64,000 bases of DNA, from the NCBI GenBank assembly GCA_036362985.1, contig JAYGXS010000004.1, forward strand, positions 2,437,907 through 2,501,906, given 5' to 3'. The notes under the pieces are model-generated. The model had not been told where the DNA came from. It was given only the letters and a program-made list of their open reading frames with translations, and did not search any database. Numbering within the stretch: position 1 is the stretch's first letter; every line of letters starts with the position of its first letter. Made by a program: the position numbers and the translations under genes. Positions 33,076 to 44,440 of the stretch are shown one piece after another. Source of the stretch: Ligula intestinalis. Lineage: Eukaryota > Platyhelminthes > Cestoda > Diphyllobothriidea > Diphyllobothriidae.

Positions 33076-33648
33076 AGGTGATTGTTCCTTTAGTGCTGAA
33101 TAATCGACGTCTGATGCAACGCCACCCCTAGACCTATCCCAGCCTCACATCTGTTTCCACCGCTTTGGCGCCAGCGCAGACACCCGGATTCGATGGAAAC
33201 TACATTGGCTGGCAAAAATTGCATTTTAAATACGTGACACCGAGGGCGAGCGCATTATCACATTATACAGAAGGCCTGAATGAGCGTTCGGTACACATCT
33301 AGTACTTCTTGCATTTTAACCCTTCAAACGTTCTTTGAGTTCCAGGCCTGGATGCAATATTAACCCGGGTCTGTTCCGTGCATTGCCATGCTGTCAATCT
33401 GCAAAAGGAGATTCAACGCCGGTAAAAGTCTATGATGTAAATCCACTCATAAATTAAGACCCAGATGTATTTACAACGTGAAAGGCGGTAATTGTAATTT
33501 ATTTTTATTTTTAAGCCAGAATTGCATTTATTTCTATTTTTAATTTACTTTTCAATTATCGCACGTTTGGCATTGCTATATGAAAAAGAAGAGATCTTGC
33601 TTTATCTACGAATAAACATCATAAATTTTAAGCTATAATTCTTGTATC
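33076..33648. other. No gene recognised
   Basis: AT-rich; nothing matched. Confidence 0.4.
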
Positions 33649-33851
33649 TTCCCGCGTTAATCGTCTCAAGGTAACTCTCCGCATGCCTTTTTAGCGATGC
33701 CGACGAAACAGCGACGAAACAGCATCGCTAAAAAGGCATGCGGATAGTTACCTTGAGACGATTAACGCGGGAATATTGGAACTCCAGCGGAACCTGGCTC
33801 AGAAAGCAGCGGTCCTCGACCGTCATATCGCTGTTTCGTTGGCATCGCTTA
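33649..33851. repeat. Large hairpin with a competing third arm
   Basis: 33649-33699 and 33723-33773 are inverted copies of 51 bp with about one mismatch, separated by a 23-nt loop. The inner end of the left arm plus the loop (33691-33713) is also complementary to 33829-33851. Two mutually exclusive hairpins can therefore form. No open frame explains it. It may be a foldback transposon or a local inverted duplication. Confidence 0.8.
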
Positions 33852-35744
33852 ATTGTATCTTCTTTTTTGCTTTTGTTTGCTATTTTTCCTTTATTTTCTT
33901 TCATGCGTATGGGGGTTTATTTCCTTGGTGATCCCTGTAATAGACTGTTATCGTAAACCGCTGTGGCCGAATAGATCCGGACTGAGTACCGGTGTAAATT
34001 ACAAGTTCCAGCAACTCTGACTGCAGATGGGATACATGTTTAATGTATGGGGAACATGAAAGAAATATTTACAGTTTTTATGCCTTCTTGTCTTGCGCGT
34101 ATTAACAAGTCTTAGCTGCACGTCCAAAGGCGCTATAAGGGAGGTGACAAGATATGAGGCCTTTACATAGGATATGGACTTTTAGCCATAAATGATCTAA
34201 GAGACATGAAAACTGATCATAAACATTTCTTTTATATGGTGACATGACGGAACTCTTTGTATCCGCTATTTCTTTCCGGATTCTGCTTACTTTTCAATTA
34301 CTCCCTCGCATCATGCAATACCAGACGGCAACTGATGCGTCGTGGACGTCTATGACTATTAAGAAAAATGGGTGTTTGTTTTTCTATAGTGCTTGCATCG
34401 GAGGGTTTCACAAGCAATGTTCTTTACTTACGAAAGGTTACACTAAGAAAGTAAGTATCTATCACAAAACACAAGAGGAACGCTGAGGGAACCACAAATG
34501 AACCAGACTCCTCACACTGGCTTCACACAACGGAAAAAATAGGCGAAACCTACGTTTAGGCTGTTAACTAGTACATGTCTTGTCCACATGATGGATCCTT
34601 CTGCGGTCAAACACAACTGACTACCTATTGGCTACTTGTTAATATTACGCGATTAATCCGCTGACGTTGATTGGTGGCACATGAAATCGCTTCATATCAA
34701 ATTTGGGAGTGAGCTTGAACAGGTTTGTCCCAAGGGACTTACGCAAGGTTCGCGCATTACTTTTTGAGGAAACTAACAGTTATCCAACATTAAAACTCGA
34801 TATATCTATCAGAAAGCACTGGAGGAATGCTATGAAATCCGCAGGCTACGTAAACTCGTCGAAGCTGCATCACACAGCTTCAGAAACATTGGCGACATGT
34901 ATGTCTGGACATTTCCGTAATAACTGTGCACTCAATGTGCCGAAGCATTCGATAGTTGGATACGTTTTTTACAGCGTGCGCAAAACCTCACTAAACAAAT
35001 CAGAAAATTTTTAACACTGTTTTTAAAATGACTGCTTTATTTTTATAAACTTGGTAGCCTCGACAAAATTGGGATCTGTGGGAGAAAGGATACGGACTTT
35101 GCATCGCTGACGATCTTTCTGCCCTCAGTACGGCGCAAAATTTGCCTACTCGACCTGTTACAAACTATGGTCATCAGGTTTTTCACTTGTTAGTTGAAAA
35201 GTTATATAAAAAATAAATGTCGCAGTAATCCGTTACATTTTAGGTTTATATCTTCGGGAGATCTACCGTGAGGGTACCCCCCAGTTAGCAACTTGTTACA
35301 TCAGGTTAGGCGGGCAACTTGGTGAAAGCTTGATGAAGTCAAGAGCTTGTATACGTTCAGCGATGATATCCATGTAAGCATTCAGGAATTCAAGTTGGGC
35401 GAACGAACCTTTTCGGTTATTCATTATCACGAAAATATAATAATATAAGGATAGTTAGAAAGAACAAAAGTTTAAGCATCAACCAGTAGTAAGTAGGGTA
35501 GGTTCAATGTTAAGGGATAAATTGAGATGGGCAACGGGGACTAATTGTCGGACCTCTTCGATCCACTCACCCTGACCAACTGATTCCTGAACCCATTTCC
35601 CCCTTTCTTACTACTGATTGTTTGCTCAAATATTTGTTCACCCTACCCTCTCTTGCATTATTTTATTTGCTTGAAAATGAATTATTGAAAAATTCGTTAG
35701 CCTAAATTGACCTCATTAATACGAGGCTTTCGGCTGGGGATAGT
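33852..35744. other. No gene recognised
   Basis: Frames at 34244-34486 and 34703-35014 (plus) show no family I recognise. No RNA gene or matched repeat. Confidence 0.4.
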
Positions 35745-35800
35745 AGCTCGATTGGTTAGACCGTTGGTGTTGCGAACGCCTTCCCTTTTCTGTTAGGGTC
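35745..35800 (+). repeat. tRNA-like sequence, possible SINE head
   Basis: GATAGTAGCTCGATTGGTTA looks like the A-box half of a tRNA. No convincing B box follows, and the SINE tail is absent. Weak call. Confidence 0.25.
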
Positions 35801-35835
35801 TCCAAGCTAGCCGAAGTTGCCGATAGGAGTGAATA

Positions 35836-36485
35836 TTTGAGTTCCAGAAAGCAGTTCAGAAGAAGAAGATGCGAGCACTGCGGACGCAAATGGCCTATAA
35901 TGCAGCGGCGGTAGGGCCGAAAGACGCTAACTCCTGGATTTCAGTTCACGCGATAGGACCCTGCTATATTTTAAAGTTAAATACGTTTAAATCCTCGCAA
36001 GTGGTGACACCGCACGAGCCGCAAGCTGCTCGAGTCATGGTTCTCAGGCCTCCAGTCTATTAACAAGCGAAACGATTTGGTGTTCCCATACTGCATATGG
36101 AGACAGTGCATGAGCAGGAGAATCAATCACGTTGGAAGGGCCGGGCCCAGCAACAACTTTGACGACAGCGAGCCTAATTGTCGCGTGATTATCAAGTTTG
36201 CATCCGACGCGGACAAGGAAATTGCAGCAAGGAGGGAGTCGAATGCGACGTTTCAAGCCACCACCGCAGCAATTACGATCCCAAGCGGTGGCTGCAGGAG
36301 CTGACAATTACAGTACGCAGGCGAATGACCGCTACGAACTAGAAATACTGTGCAATCTGTGCATGTATCATCCTCGTCTACGCATGTCTCAGATTATCCT
36401 AGGATTACCTATGATTGAGGATTTTTGACAGAATCCGAAACGTCAGGAAAATAAATCTCTTGTTCCAGTGATTGCATCTTTTTCT
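35836..36485 (+). mobile_element. Endonuclease-remnant PLE derivative
   Basis: Starts at a GAAGAAGAAGATG tract that joins directly to the endonuclease frame (match to the 57.4-57.6 kb copy: GCAGCGGCGG, AAAGACGCTAACTCC, GTCATGGTTCTCAGGC). The same non-coding stretch as in the other derivatives follows (AGCGGTGGCTGCAGGAGC, CAATCTGTGCATGTATCA) and then the hammerhead-like module. Its 5' truncation is later than in the 10.9 and 57.3 kb copies. The left terminus is reduced to the tract. Confidence 0.65.
36408..36447 (+). ncRNA. Hammerhead-like 40-nt module, variant core
   Basis: CCT, ATGATTG, extra A, GGATTT..GAATCC, GAAAC, GTC, AGG. Helix I, helix II, GAAAC and GTC are kept, while box 1 differs at C3 and G8. 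Confidence 0.4.
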
Positions 36486-39400
36486 ACCTGAAGTTGTCAA
36501 ATCTTCGCTTTTTTTCTAAACCAGGCCTATAAAAATCAGCAGAACTCACTTCTTACTTATGTTTATTCAAAATTGGGATGTAATGGAGTGACCTTTTAAC
36601 CTACAACAAAGTATAGGTCCTCGGTTGGGGCACTTTTCTATTCATGTATAACCCGGCAGGCTGTTAAATATACATAGTATCCAGTTTCCTGTTTAATTTG
36701 TATGCTTGTATTTATTCACTCCTTTTCACCTTGAGATATCAATACGAACATTGGACCTTTGATCCGCACCCGGCTGTTTAAAAAAATGCAACAAGCCACA
36801 CGAATTTCTGTCTTTGACGCTAAGGTTGCCACTTGCTATGTCTCTATCGTTCTTATTAAGACAAATTAATTTACATTTTGATGTCTTTAGCAAGGTCGAG
36901 CCAACTGCGGGCACTTTGCTGTCGTCATCCTCAAACGACTTTAATGTTGGCACTTGACTCCACCACGGGAATGCAAAAACAGGATTCGATGCACGATTTG
37001 GATGCAAGGATCAAATATATTCACGCTGTTGCACATTCGCGAACTCCGCAACAGTTGTCAGCAATCGACGGCTATCTGCATAATTCATTTCGCCGCTGCG
37101 TTAAGCGCCGTCTACGAGGCATATGTGCTGACACTAAGTGACAAAAGCCCCGCTATAATCAAGGCCTTCTATCGCTTCGCAATTGTCCGACTCCATTAAA
37201 ATATTCAACATGCCCTTCAAGAAAGGACAAGTTCTCTAGCCCACCACGTTCAACTAAATGTTTTGCTTCATGATCGCAACTTCTCCGTGCATCCGCGTAT
37301 TGCCCCACCCGCCTAATCCCTATTAACAACGGTCCCATAACACAGAATTCTGGGGGATTTAGTTTCCGTGGTTGTCCATATACTAGCCTGTTTCCAAACC
37401 ATCGTTCCTGATAGACGCAAGATCTGATGGCTAAGTGGTCCCATCCGCGACCTCATTCTTCTTACTGGGCGCTGGATTGTTCGTTCGGGTTCCAGCAAAT
37501 CCCTTGACAGAACATTTCCGTGACAGTTGTGTTTCCGGTGAAGAACCCTCGCTTCTGGCTGGTGACGAGAGCCTACGCAGTTTGCGCTTGCAGGCGTTCT
37601 GTGACCCCCAAGACTTGCCTGAACGGAAGCATCGTGTGAAAATTGCAAGACGTTATTCCCGGTCCTGCACCAGCATTTGAGGGTCTTCGGTGCGGGATGT
37701 TGCTCACATCATTTGAGACGAAGTGACGAAACGAATGTCCACATTGTTATAAAGACGGGTTCAGCGTCGCTAGCGTTATACAACGATGACATTTGCTGTG
37801 TGTTGACGTCGAATTACGCCCTGCTGAAATTCCCAAGGAGGAACACAATAAGATGGGCATAATTCTGGAATCCACACGGAGGAGAGTTTATTGTGTAAAA
37901 AACCCGAAGGAGCTGTCTCGGGTGGCCGTTGCCTCGCCTCGGGGGCGAAGCCCCGGCATTGGGAGCGGACTAGCGGTATGGCCTCGCGTCCGCTGTTGCA
38001 ACTCTCTCTGTCTACTAGGGACAGTGTCTTATTAGGAGATGTCTGCGCGTCCTTTTGTGGCCTTATTGGCCGCATTTGCTGCGGACCGATAGCGTGACCT
38101 GAGAGTTCATGGTAGGAATAATCGTAACACTGTGTTGGGGTGCACGTCCGCGTCCGGTCTAAGGTCGTTGGTTGGTAGCCAGCCCAGCGAACGCTATTGA
38201 AAAAATGACGCATTGTGGCGGTCGGCAGTAGGCTCGACGCCTTAAAAGAACCGACAAGGTTGCTAGCCTTTGGTCAGGTTACCATCCTGAGACGCGTGCC
38301 TTTGTTTTTGAACTTACTGATGACTACTGCCTGTCACTTCAACGAACTTATTGTAGGCTCGAGTGCGTGCCCCACTGACTGAGTGATCATTTGAGACCAA
38401 AACCTTGAAAAGACGAAAATAAAAAAGGCTGTTTTGTGAATGTCAATGTTGAACAGTGAATTCGACATTGATTTCCGATCGAAGGGCGTTCATTCAGGGT
38501 CACATTAGTTGGGAAGTAAAAGGAATAATGGGTGGGACAATTACGTGAATTCGGCATATAAAAATGTTTTGGACAACAAGAGTCTAACATCCACTAACTA
38601 ATTCTAAGGGTCATGATAGATCACACTACCGCACATGTTAACTGTTTTTACATCTCACGTAATTTTACTTCACGGATAGTTCACAGAGAAACGAAAAAAT
38701 ATTTTCATAAAATTCTTCAGCACAAAATAATTTCACGGTGGACATTTTGGAGGATTTCATGTCCGAATTAATGGTTAAAATAGGTCTTTTAAAACTTTAC
38801 CTCTCAGCGCTCCTCCGATTATTTGTATCCGCTGTACCAGGCACGGTCAGTTCTTGTCATGGAACCCTGGCCATGCACAAACCGGCTTGCCGTACAGGCG
38901 TCGTGACAAATGGTCATCATCGTACACTTGCTTAAATCCCAGTTGCGCGGGTAAAAGCCATGTGCGTGGGTCTTTAGCGAAACCAGCAACTACAGACCGA
39001 CAAATGTGTGCACTTATTTGCCATTCCTGAAAAGTATTATACGTGGGAAGGTATTTCAAGGTCAGAATAAGATAGCAGGAGCGTGTATCGGGAGGTTACG
39101 CGCCACCCACACAAACACTTTTAGTTCACGTGTCACCGGCATGTGCAGCTTCCACAGCGTTGGCGTGCGCTCATTCAACCGCATCTGCCAAAAGAAAGTC
39201 GCCTTCAAAATCTGACTGTCACGCCGCAAGTAAGCCCCATCCCCACACGCCTACCAATTCTCCTTCAGGGAATTTAGGGTCAAGGTCACACAGGCGGGAT
39301 TTTTTTGACACACGCGGGGACGAAATGGTGGGGTTTGCGCTAGCTATCATTGCCCTTTCCAAGAGGGTTCTGATTGGTTGCTTATGGCAGACACTTTACG

Positions 39401-41187
39401 TCTAAACAGAAACCAGTCCATGTTCCAAAAACGCAGGCACGGATTACGCGCCAAAACGTGCGGAGACTAACTGACACTTCAGAGGAAAACTGACAAATTC
39501 TTGAATAAACCATTTAATTATGAAGATTTTTAAAGTTAAAGTTGAAAAAACTATAACTGAAGGATTCAAAAGGCTACTTAGCAAGTATGCGCTTGCCTTC
39601 TGAAAAGTCTTATCACGCTGGAGATGATGTGAATAAAGATATACGAGCAAAGGGAGTATCAGGACTCGTGGTAATCGGGGTCTTACGAGTGGAACATGTG
39701 GCGAACATGCAACCGAACAGCAAAGGACGTTCAAGAAGAACTTTTTCAGTAAAATCACTTTGTTCAGATTAATAACTAAACAGTAGGGCATGTGCTGAGC
39801 ATTTAAAAAGTTGTAACAACAGCCAATGGAAGCAAGCCACCCAAACGTGAATTTGCTGGCGGGATTTAGCTAATTAGACTGCTTCTCCAGTCTCTCCTTG
39901 ACCCTTTTTGCCCGGGCATTACCATATACGAGTGACTTCGGTAAGTTCTACTAGTCATAGGCACCGTTCAAAAATAATGGCACCAACTTCCGATAGCACC
40001 ATTCCTCACAATGAAGTTCAGTCCTACAGGAGAGCTAGGAGAACCATATTCTGCGTAAGCGTCTAAAAAGTATCACTGGGGCTGTGAATCATCTCCTCTG
40101 CTGTGCAGTCACTGCCATCATCACATCTTCAGCATGACGTTTCTGAGAGCGGTGTCTTATATAAAATGTGTTCACGTAAGTTCAGGGTGAAAGGTAAGAC
40201 GAGGACCGGCACAAGATTGTGGTCAGTAGACGTGTATACATTAGCAATATGTACAGTACTTCACCATACCTACTTGTCCATACGGTTGTGTATGTGTTTA
40301 TTTGAATCAGTACAATCTCAAATGGTATAGTTAACTAAGACTTGCATTTTACATGATCTGGAAGTAGTTTTAGGATCAATTTAGTGCTTGACCAAAATTC
40401 GTTGATATTCAAAAATCTCGGGGTTATAAAATTCCGCGAATTTTTGAGTAATACTGTGTGCAAAGTATACCGACTTCTGCATCCTAAGTCAAAAATTAGC
40501 AACTTTCCCGAATTCGCGAAAAAACGGACCAAAGATGTTATCAATATTTAAGGATAGTAGAATGGCTAGAAGTAAAAAAAATTGCCTGGTAGTTGCTGCG
40601 CAACTCTGCCTCTCTACAAAATAATCTCTGCGCTTCTCCTTAGGCTGCGTTCATTCCCTCGGGTACACGGTAACCGTCAATGGTGATGGTCTAAATTTAG
40701 TTGTGCGTTCAGTATAGTGAATAATTCATGAAATGTGAAGATCAAAATTTTTCGGGGTGGTTTTACATACTTTGAAGGTTTTGTGTTTGTTGAATTGACT
40801 TTAGGCGCAAACTTTTGATTGTTCACTGTTTACACGATCTTAAAGTGCTCGAAAAAAATTGTGTTCAGATCAGTTTATCAAAGGAGAAAGTGGACCAGAT
40901 GCAAAGTTCCTTGATATACAAGGCTACGGATGAAAATCTCCTGTTTACACATGTTATAATCGAAAAGTAAATAAAGATAAGCCAGAAAACTGTTAAGCAT
41001 ATCCTTTCAGAGAACGGAAATTTGAGTTTTACCCTCATGAAAACTTAAAAAACTGCAGGTATGAGAAAAGGCGTTGTTTTCGGGAACAGAAGAGCGTATG
41101 CAGCTTAAGGGAGCATTTTTTGCAAAGTTGTTACGTTTTATGCCATTTAAATAAGCGAGTAATTTGCGAGGCTGTAGTTTAAGGTTT
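36486..41187. other. No gene recognised (4.7 kb)
   Basis: All frames are short and unrecognised; the longest are antisense to each other (for example 37313-37648 and 37776-38213 minus). A GC-rich island-like stretch lies at about 37890-38180. A lone GAAACGTC on the minus strand near 40140 has no hammerhead around it. Host introns or an unknown gene may lie here. Confidence 0.4.
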
Positions 41188-41305
41188 AATGGATCCCTTA
41201 TCTGCGCATGATTCAGACTTGTTCACGATTACCTATGACTAAGAATTTCTGACGGAACCCGAAACGTTAGGACAATCAAACTCTTGTTCTGCATCTTCAG
41301 GCTGT
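41188..41305 (+). mobile_element. Solo PLE terminus
   Basis: Matches the termini at 36.4 and 57.9 kb from CCCTTATCTGCGCATG to AAACTCTTGTTC. Only the end is present. Confidence 0.65.
41232..41271 (+). ncRNA. Hammerhead-like 40-nt module, variant core
   Basis: CCT, ATGACTA, extra A, GAATTT..GAACCC, GAAAC, GTT, AGG. Decayed variant copy. Confidence 0.35.
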
Positions 41306-41636
41306 AGTTTGTTTAACCACATACTGTCGCGTTTCTACGTGACATTGTTCATGAAATATAGCCAAACCGTTTATATCTACAATGGATTATGAACAAATAC
41401 CGAAACTTGCAATGGCACTGGCGGAAAAATATGAGTGTCCCCAAAATATTACTATAATAGTGCGGAAGCCCAGCTTCGCCTTTGGCTTCCTTACATGTTG
41501 TTGTCCCTTAGGTAGGCAAACCTTATATGAGAACTTCTTAAAATATAGGAAAATACCTCTGAACTCCCTCTTTGTGCATAGCTGCGATGCAGAACATGTG
41601 GCCTTGCCAGTAATGAAACTGCGTTAAGGGGGGGGG
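41306..41636. other. No gene recognised
   Basis: An 81-codon plus-strand frame (41382-41627) has a favourable ATG but no domain I recognise. It lies on the 3' side of the Helitron fragment and may be chance. Confidence 0.3.
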
Positions 41637-42355
41637 GCAGAACCTTTGTTGATGTACTTGCAAACGTACTTGATGGACTTCGCTGAGTTGCAAAATTCGA
41701 CATTGATGTGGGCGTCGAATACTTTTGACAGTAGGGGACAGTACGGTACAATCCAACGGTTATCAATTACAACCCCCTCGGTTCGCCTTTCATTGATAAC
41801 TGCTTCGAATCCGCCAATCTCAGGTTGTTGCCTTCTGTAAAGAGGGTAACCAGCGCCATCAGTCTGAGTTGCGCTTAGGAATCGCTTGGGATATCTATTG
41901 GTACATTTCCCATCCTTCATGCAAGGACTGTTGGGATTTATCTGACCGCATGGGCCATGCACCATTTGAGTTTTGATCGTTTCAAGCAGAACAGGGTCAA
42001 CGGGCCGGTAAGGCAACTCTGCGCATATGAATTTATCGACATCAGAAGAGTGCAGTTTTTCCTTTAGCCAGACCAAAATGTGAGCATGGGGCAGTCCTCT
42101 CTTTTGCCACTCTAAAATGTACATATGACACTGAACGTCACCGAAAATTTTGAATTTCGTGATGAGTTTCATCATGGTTTTCAACTTAAGCTGGAATACC
42201 CACGCGGACAAATCATGGCGATCCTTTGGCATTTGACCGGGGAGCAGCTCAAAATTAATTTCAGGCCATGATGGGTTGCAATTAGAAGAAATGAATAGAT
42301 CCGGGCGTCCAAAATGTCTAGCGTAAACCAACGCATCCTGAGTTTTCTCATGCAT
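41637..42355 (-). pseudogene. Helitron Rep (HUH endonuclease) fragment
   Basis: A 240-codon minus-strand frame with the classic Helitron N-terminal core: FGRPDLFISSNCNPSWPEI, then EWQKRGLPHAHILVWL, where HAH is the metal-binding HUH motif, followed by ELPYRPVDPVLLETI, HGPCGQINPNSPCMKDGKCT and RYPKRF (Cys-rich part), VPYCPLLSKVFDAHINVE, and KSIKYVCKYINKG, which has the catalytic Tyr pair of two-tyrosine Rep proteins. The frame is clean throughout, but there is no helicase. The frame ends at a run of eight or nine C on the minus strand, and no continuation is recognised. It starts within the domain, so the N-terminus is lost. Confidence 0.9.
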
Positions 42356-42997
42356 ATAGAGAGGTAGACGGCGTTCCCCAGTCCTCGAGATCTTAGCGGC
42401 CTCGCCCTTTTTGCTCCTTCACCCCACCCCTTCCCCACCCCCCGTGGCGTGTTCACATCCGCCTGTCCCGTCGGATGTCAATCGCGAGTCTGAAACAGCT
42501 GCCTGCCACCAATGATAAAGGGGACAAACAAAGACACAGTGACACCGGCACTGTCCCCTGTGTGATCGACGTACGGACTGGCGCGCGAAAGGCGGGTGGC
42601 GCGTCGTGTGTGACTGAATTACGGACAGGCGCGCATGCCCGCGTGCAGAAGGCGCAGAAGGCATTTTGATCTGACCCCTTGAACCAATGATAGTGAAGGT
42701 GCACACAGAGGCAGTCGAGAATTTTATTAACTATACAGATATTCTGACTTTCTGTTGTGCATTTTTGATCCTAGAACGGGTCTAAGATGAAAACAAATAT
42801 GATGAAAACTACTCCAGCATACAAAAAAGTGATTTCCTTTTTCTTCAGGGAAGTCAACAAACCGCTCTAATTTTCTCATTGGCGACGTAACCTTCGATTC
42901 GGTAATTTGAATGAACAGACTTCGTAATCATTTAGATCTTAATTTTAGTCAGTTATCCCGAGTTTTCACTTGCTGTGTAATTTTTAGCTTTTTTATA
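42356..42997. other. GC-rich then AT-rich spacer, no gene
   Basis: A short diverged direct repeat (ACCAATGATAAAGG near 42509 and ACCAATGATAGTGAAGG near 42684) flanks a GC-rich segment. Nothing coding was recognised. Confidence 0.35.
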
Positions 42998-43179
42998 AAA
43001 TCATCATCAGGCCAAAAAATTTGCAGGATAGTTGGACAGGGGTCAATTGTGTAGTCTAATTACAATTCATGATGCATTGACGATGATTCACGATAAATTG
43101 TAATCAGACTTAAATATTTAACTCTGTCAAACTGTACAGTTTTCATTACCCTGCAAATTTTTTGGCCTGATGATGATTT
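42998..43179. repeat. Foldback repeat with perfect 30-bp ends
   Basis: 42998-43027 and 43150-43179 are perfect inverted complements (AAATCATCATCAGGCC and GGCCTGATGATGATTT at the ends). A second inverted pair lies inside (GTCTAATTACAATT with AATTGTAATCAGAC). No coding region. It resembles a small non-autonomous element. Confidence 0.8.
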
Positions 43180-44329
43180 GCTGAAAACATATGTTTTTAA
43201 CAACTGGCGCATGGAGCTCCCACATTTCTACTGATTGGATATTTCGTTACTTCAACAACGAACCAAAAAAAATCAGTTTCCGGATGTCGATTGCCTTCTT
43301 TCGTCATTGTGAGATTTGGCATTACCGCACACGCCACAAAAATGCCATAGGTTCACGTCGCATTTTGAACTTTGCTGTGCTTAAATTTTCATCAATCTTT
43401 TTGGTACTCGCTACAGACTGTTGGCTGCAATCACCGCCACCTTCTTCGCACGAAGTCATTTCAGAGCAAAAACTCATGTAGCCCGAGTAATGACGGAAGT
43501 CACATTTTCGGTGGTTGTTAGGTGCATTTCGTACTACGGTTGTCTAGGGACGATCTTGAGCGTGACACAGCGGCCACCGACGCAGGACACAAGTCAAGTG
43601 AACTTTGGCGTGCCACAATATTTCGAAAAAAAACGAAACGATAATTAGGTTAGCTTTCATAGACGAACTATAAAGTAAGTCATGTTGAAGTACTAGTTGG
43701 CAGAGTTTCAACAAAAAATCCAGTTTCTGTGTTCTATAGGGAGACGAAGATGGCCCCAGTAGTGGAACGCATCTCTAAAAAGACCTTTCCGAAAAAGCAA
43801 AAACTATACATTTTGTTTAACCGGTTCCCATGTGCTGGTATAGCTTCGCATAAAAGTACCGTTACATGTTTCCGAGTAAACTGACTTCTTACTTCTTTAA
43901 GTGCTTCATTGCACTTGAGAAGCATTTCATCATTTAATGATTAACCCACAAAACAGTGATTTCTTTGTTGCTTTTTATACCTCCGTGTTTTTATAAAATT
44001 TAATGTATTCTCGGATGGAAATAAACTCAAAAACGATAACGAATGTAAACGGTGGATAATGAATTCCACTTCTACTTGTCGAGTATTTTCAAAGGCTTTG
44101 ATTTAAAAAGCAAAGCCATACACTGTACCCTTCAATTAAAGTATACATGCTTTAGTTTCGCCATTTCTAAGTGTAATTACCTTTAAACAGTTTAAATAAA
44201 CACTTCCAACGGATGACTTTTAATTTTAACTTCCATTTGGTGCGCCTCGCTAGGACGAGTTAGGGTTCATGGCGTATATCGCAAATCTATGAATACTGCA
44301 TCTTCCTGTGCATGTATCACCCGTTTCTG
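43180..44329. other. No gene recognised
   Basis: AT-rich; frames under 100 codons with no known domain. Confidence 0.4.
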
Positions 44330-44440
44330 CCACAGTTTCCTACTCATGTCGCTGATGATGGTACAAAGATGGATGTCGAAATATCAGACGAATAAAGATG
44401 TTGTCCGGGCGATCGAATCTTCTTCTTCACATTTATCAGT
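44330..44440 (+). mobile_element. Decayed PLE terminus
   Basis: Shares TACTCATGTC, CTGATGATG, GATGTCGAAA, GAATAAA, GCGATCGA and a TTCTTCTTC tract with the terminus at 63.5 kb. Confidence 0.6.
44349..44388 (+). ncRNA. Hammerhead-like 40-nt module, decayed
   Basis: Box 1 CTGATGA is intact, but GAAAC reads GAAAT and GTC reads ATC. Helix I is lost. The 40-nt spacing is kept. Confidence 0.35.

Noticed and set aside
40130..40150. GAAACGTC on the minus strand as a further hammerhead
   Set aside because: There is no CTGANGA-like box at the required distance and no helix I or II pairing.
43164..43190. CTGATGATGA followed by GAAAAC as a hammerhead
   Set aside because: Spacing is wrong, no cleavage triplet follows and the string is part of a perfect inverted repeat that explains its conservation.
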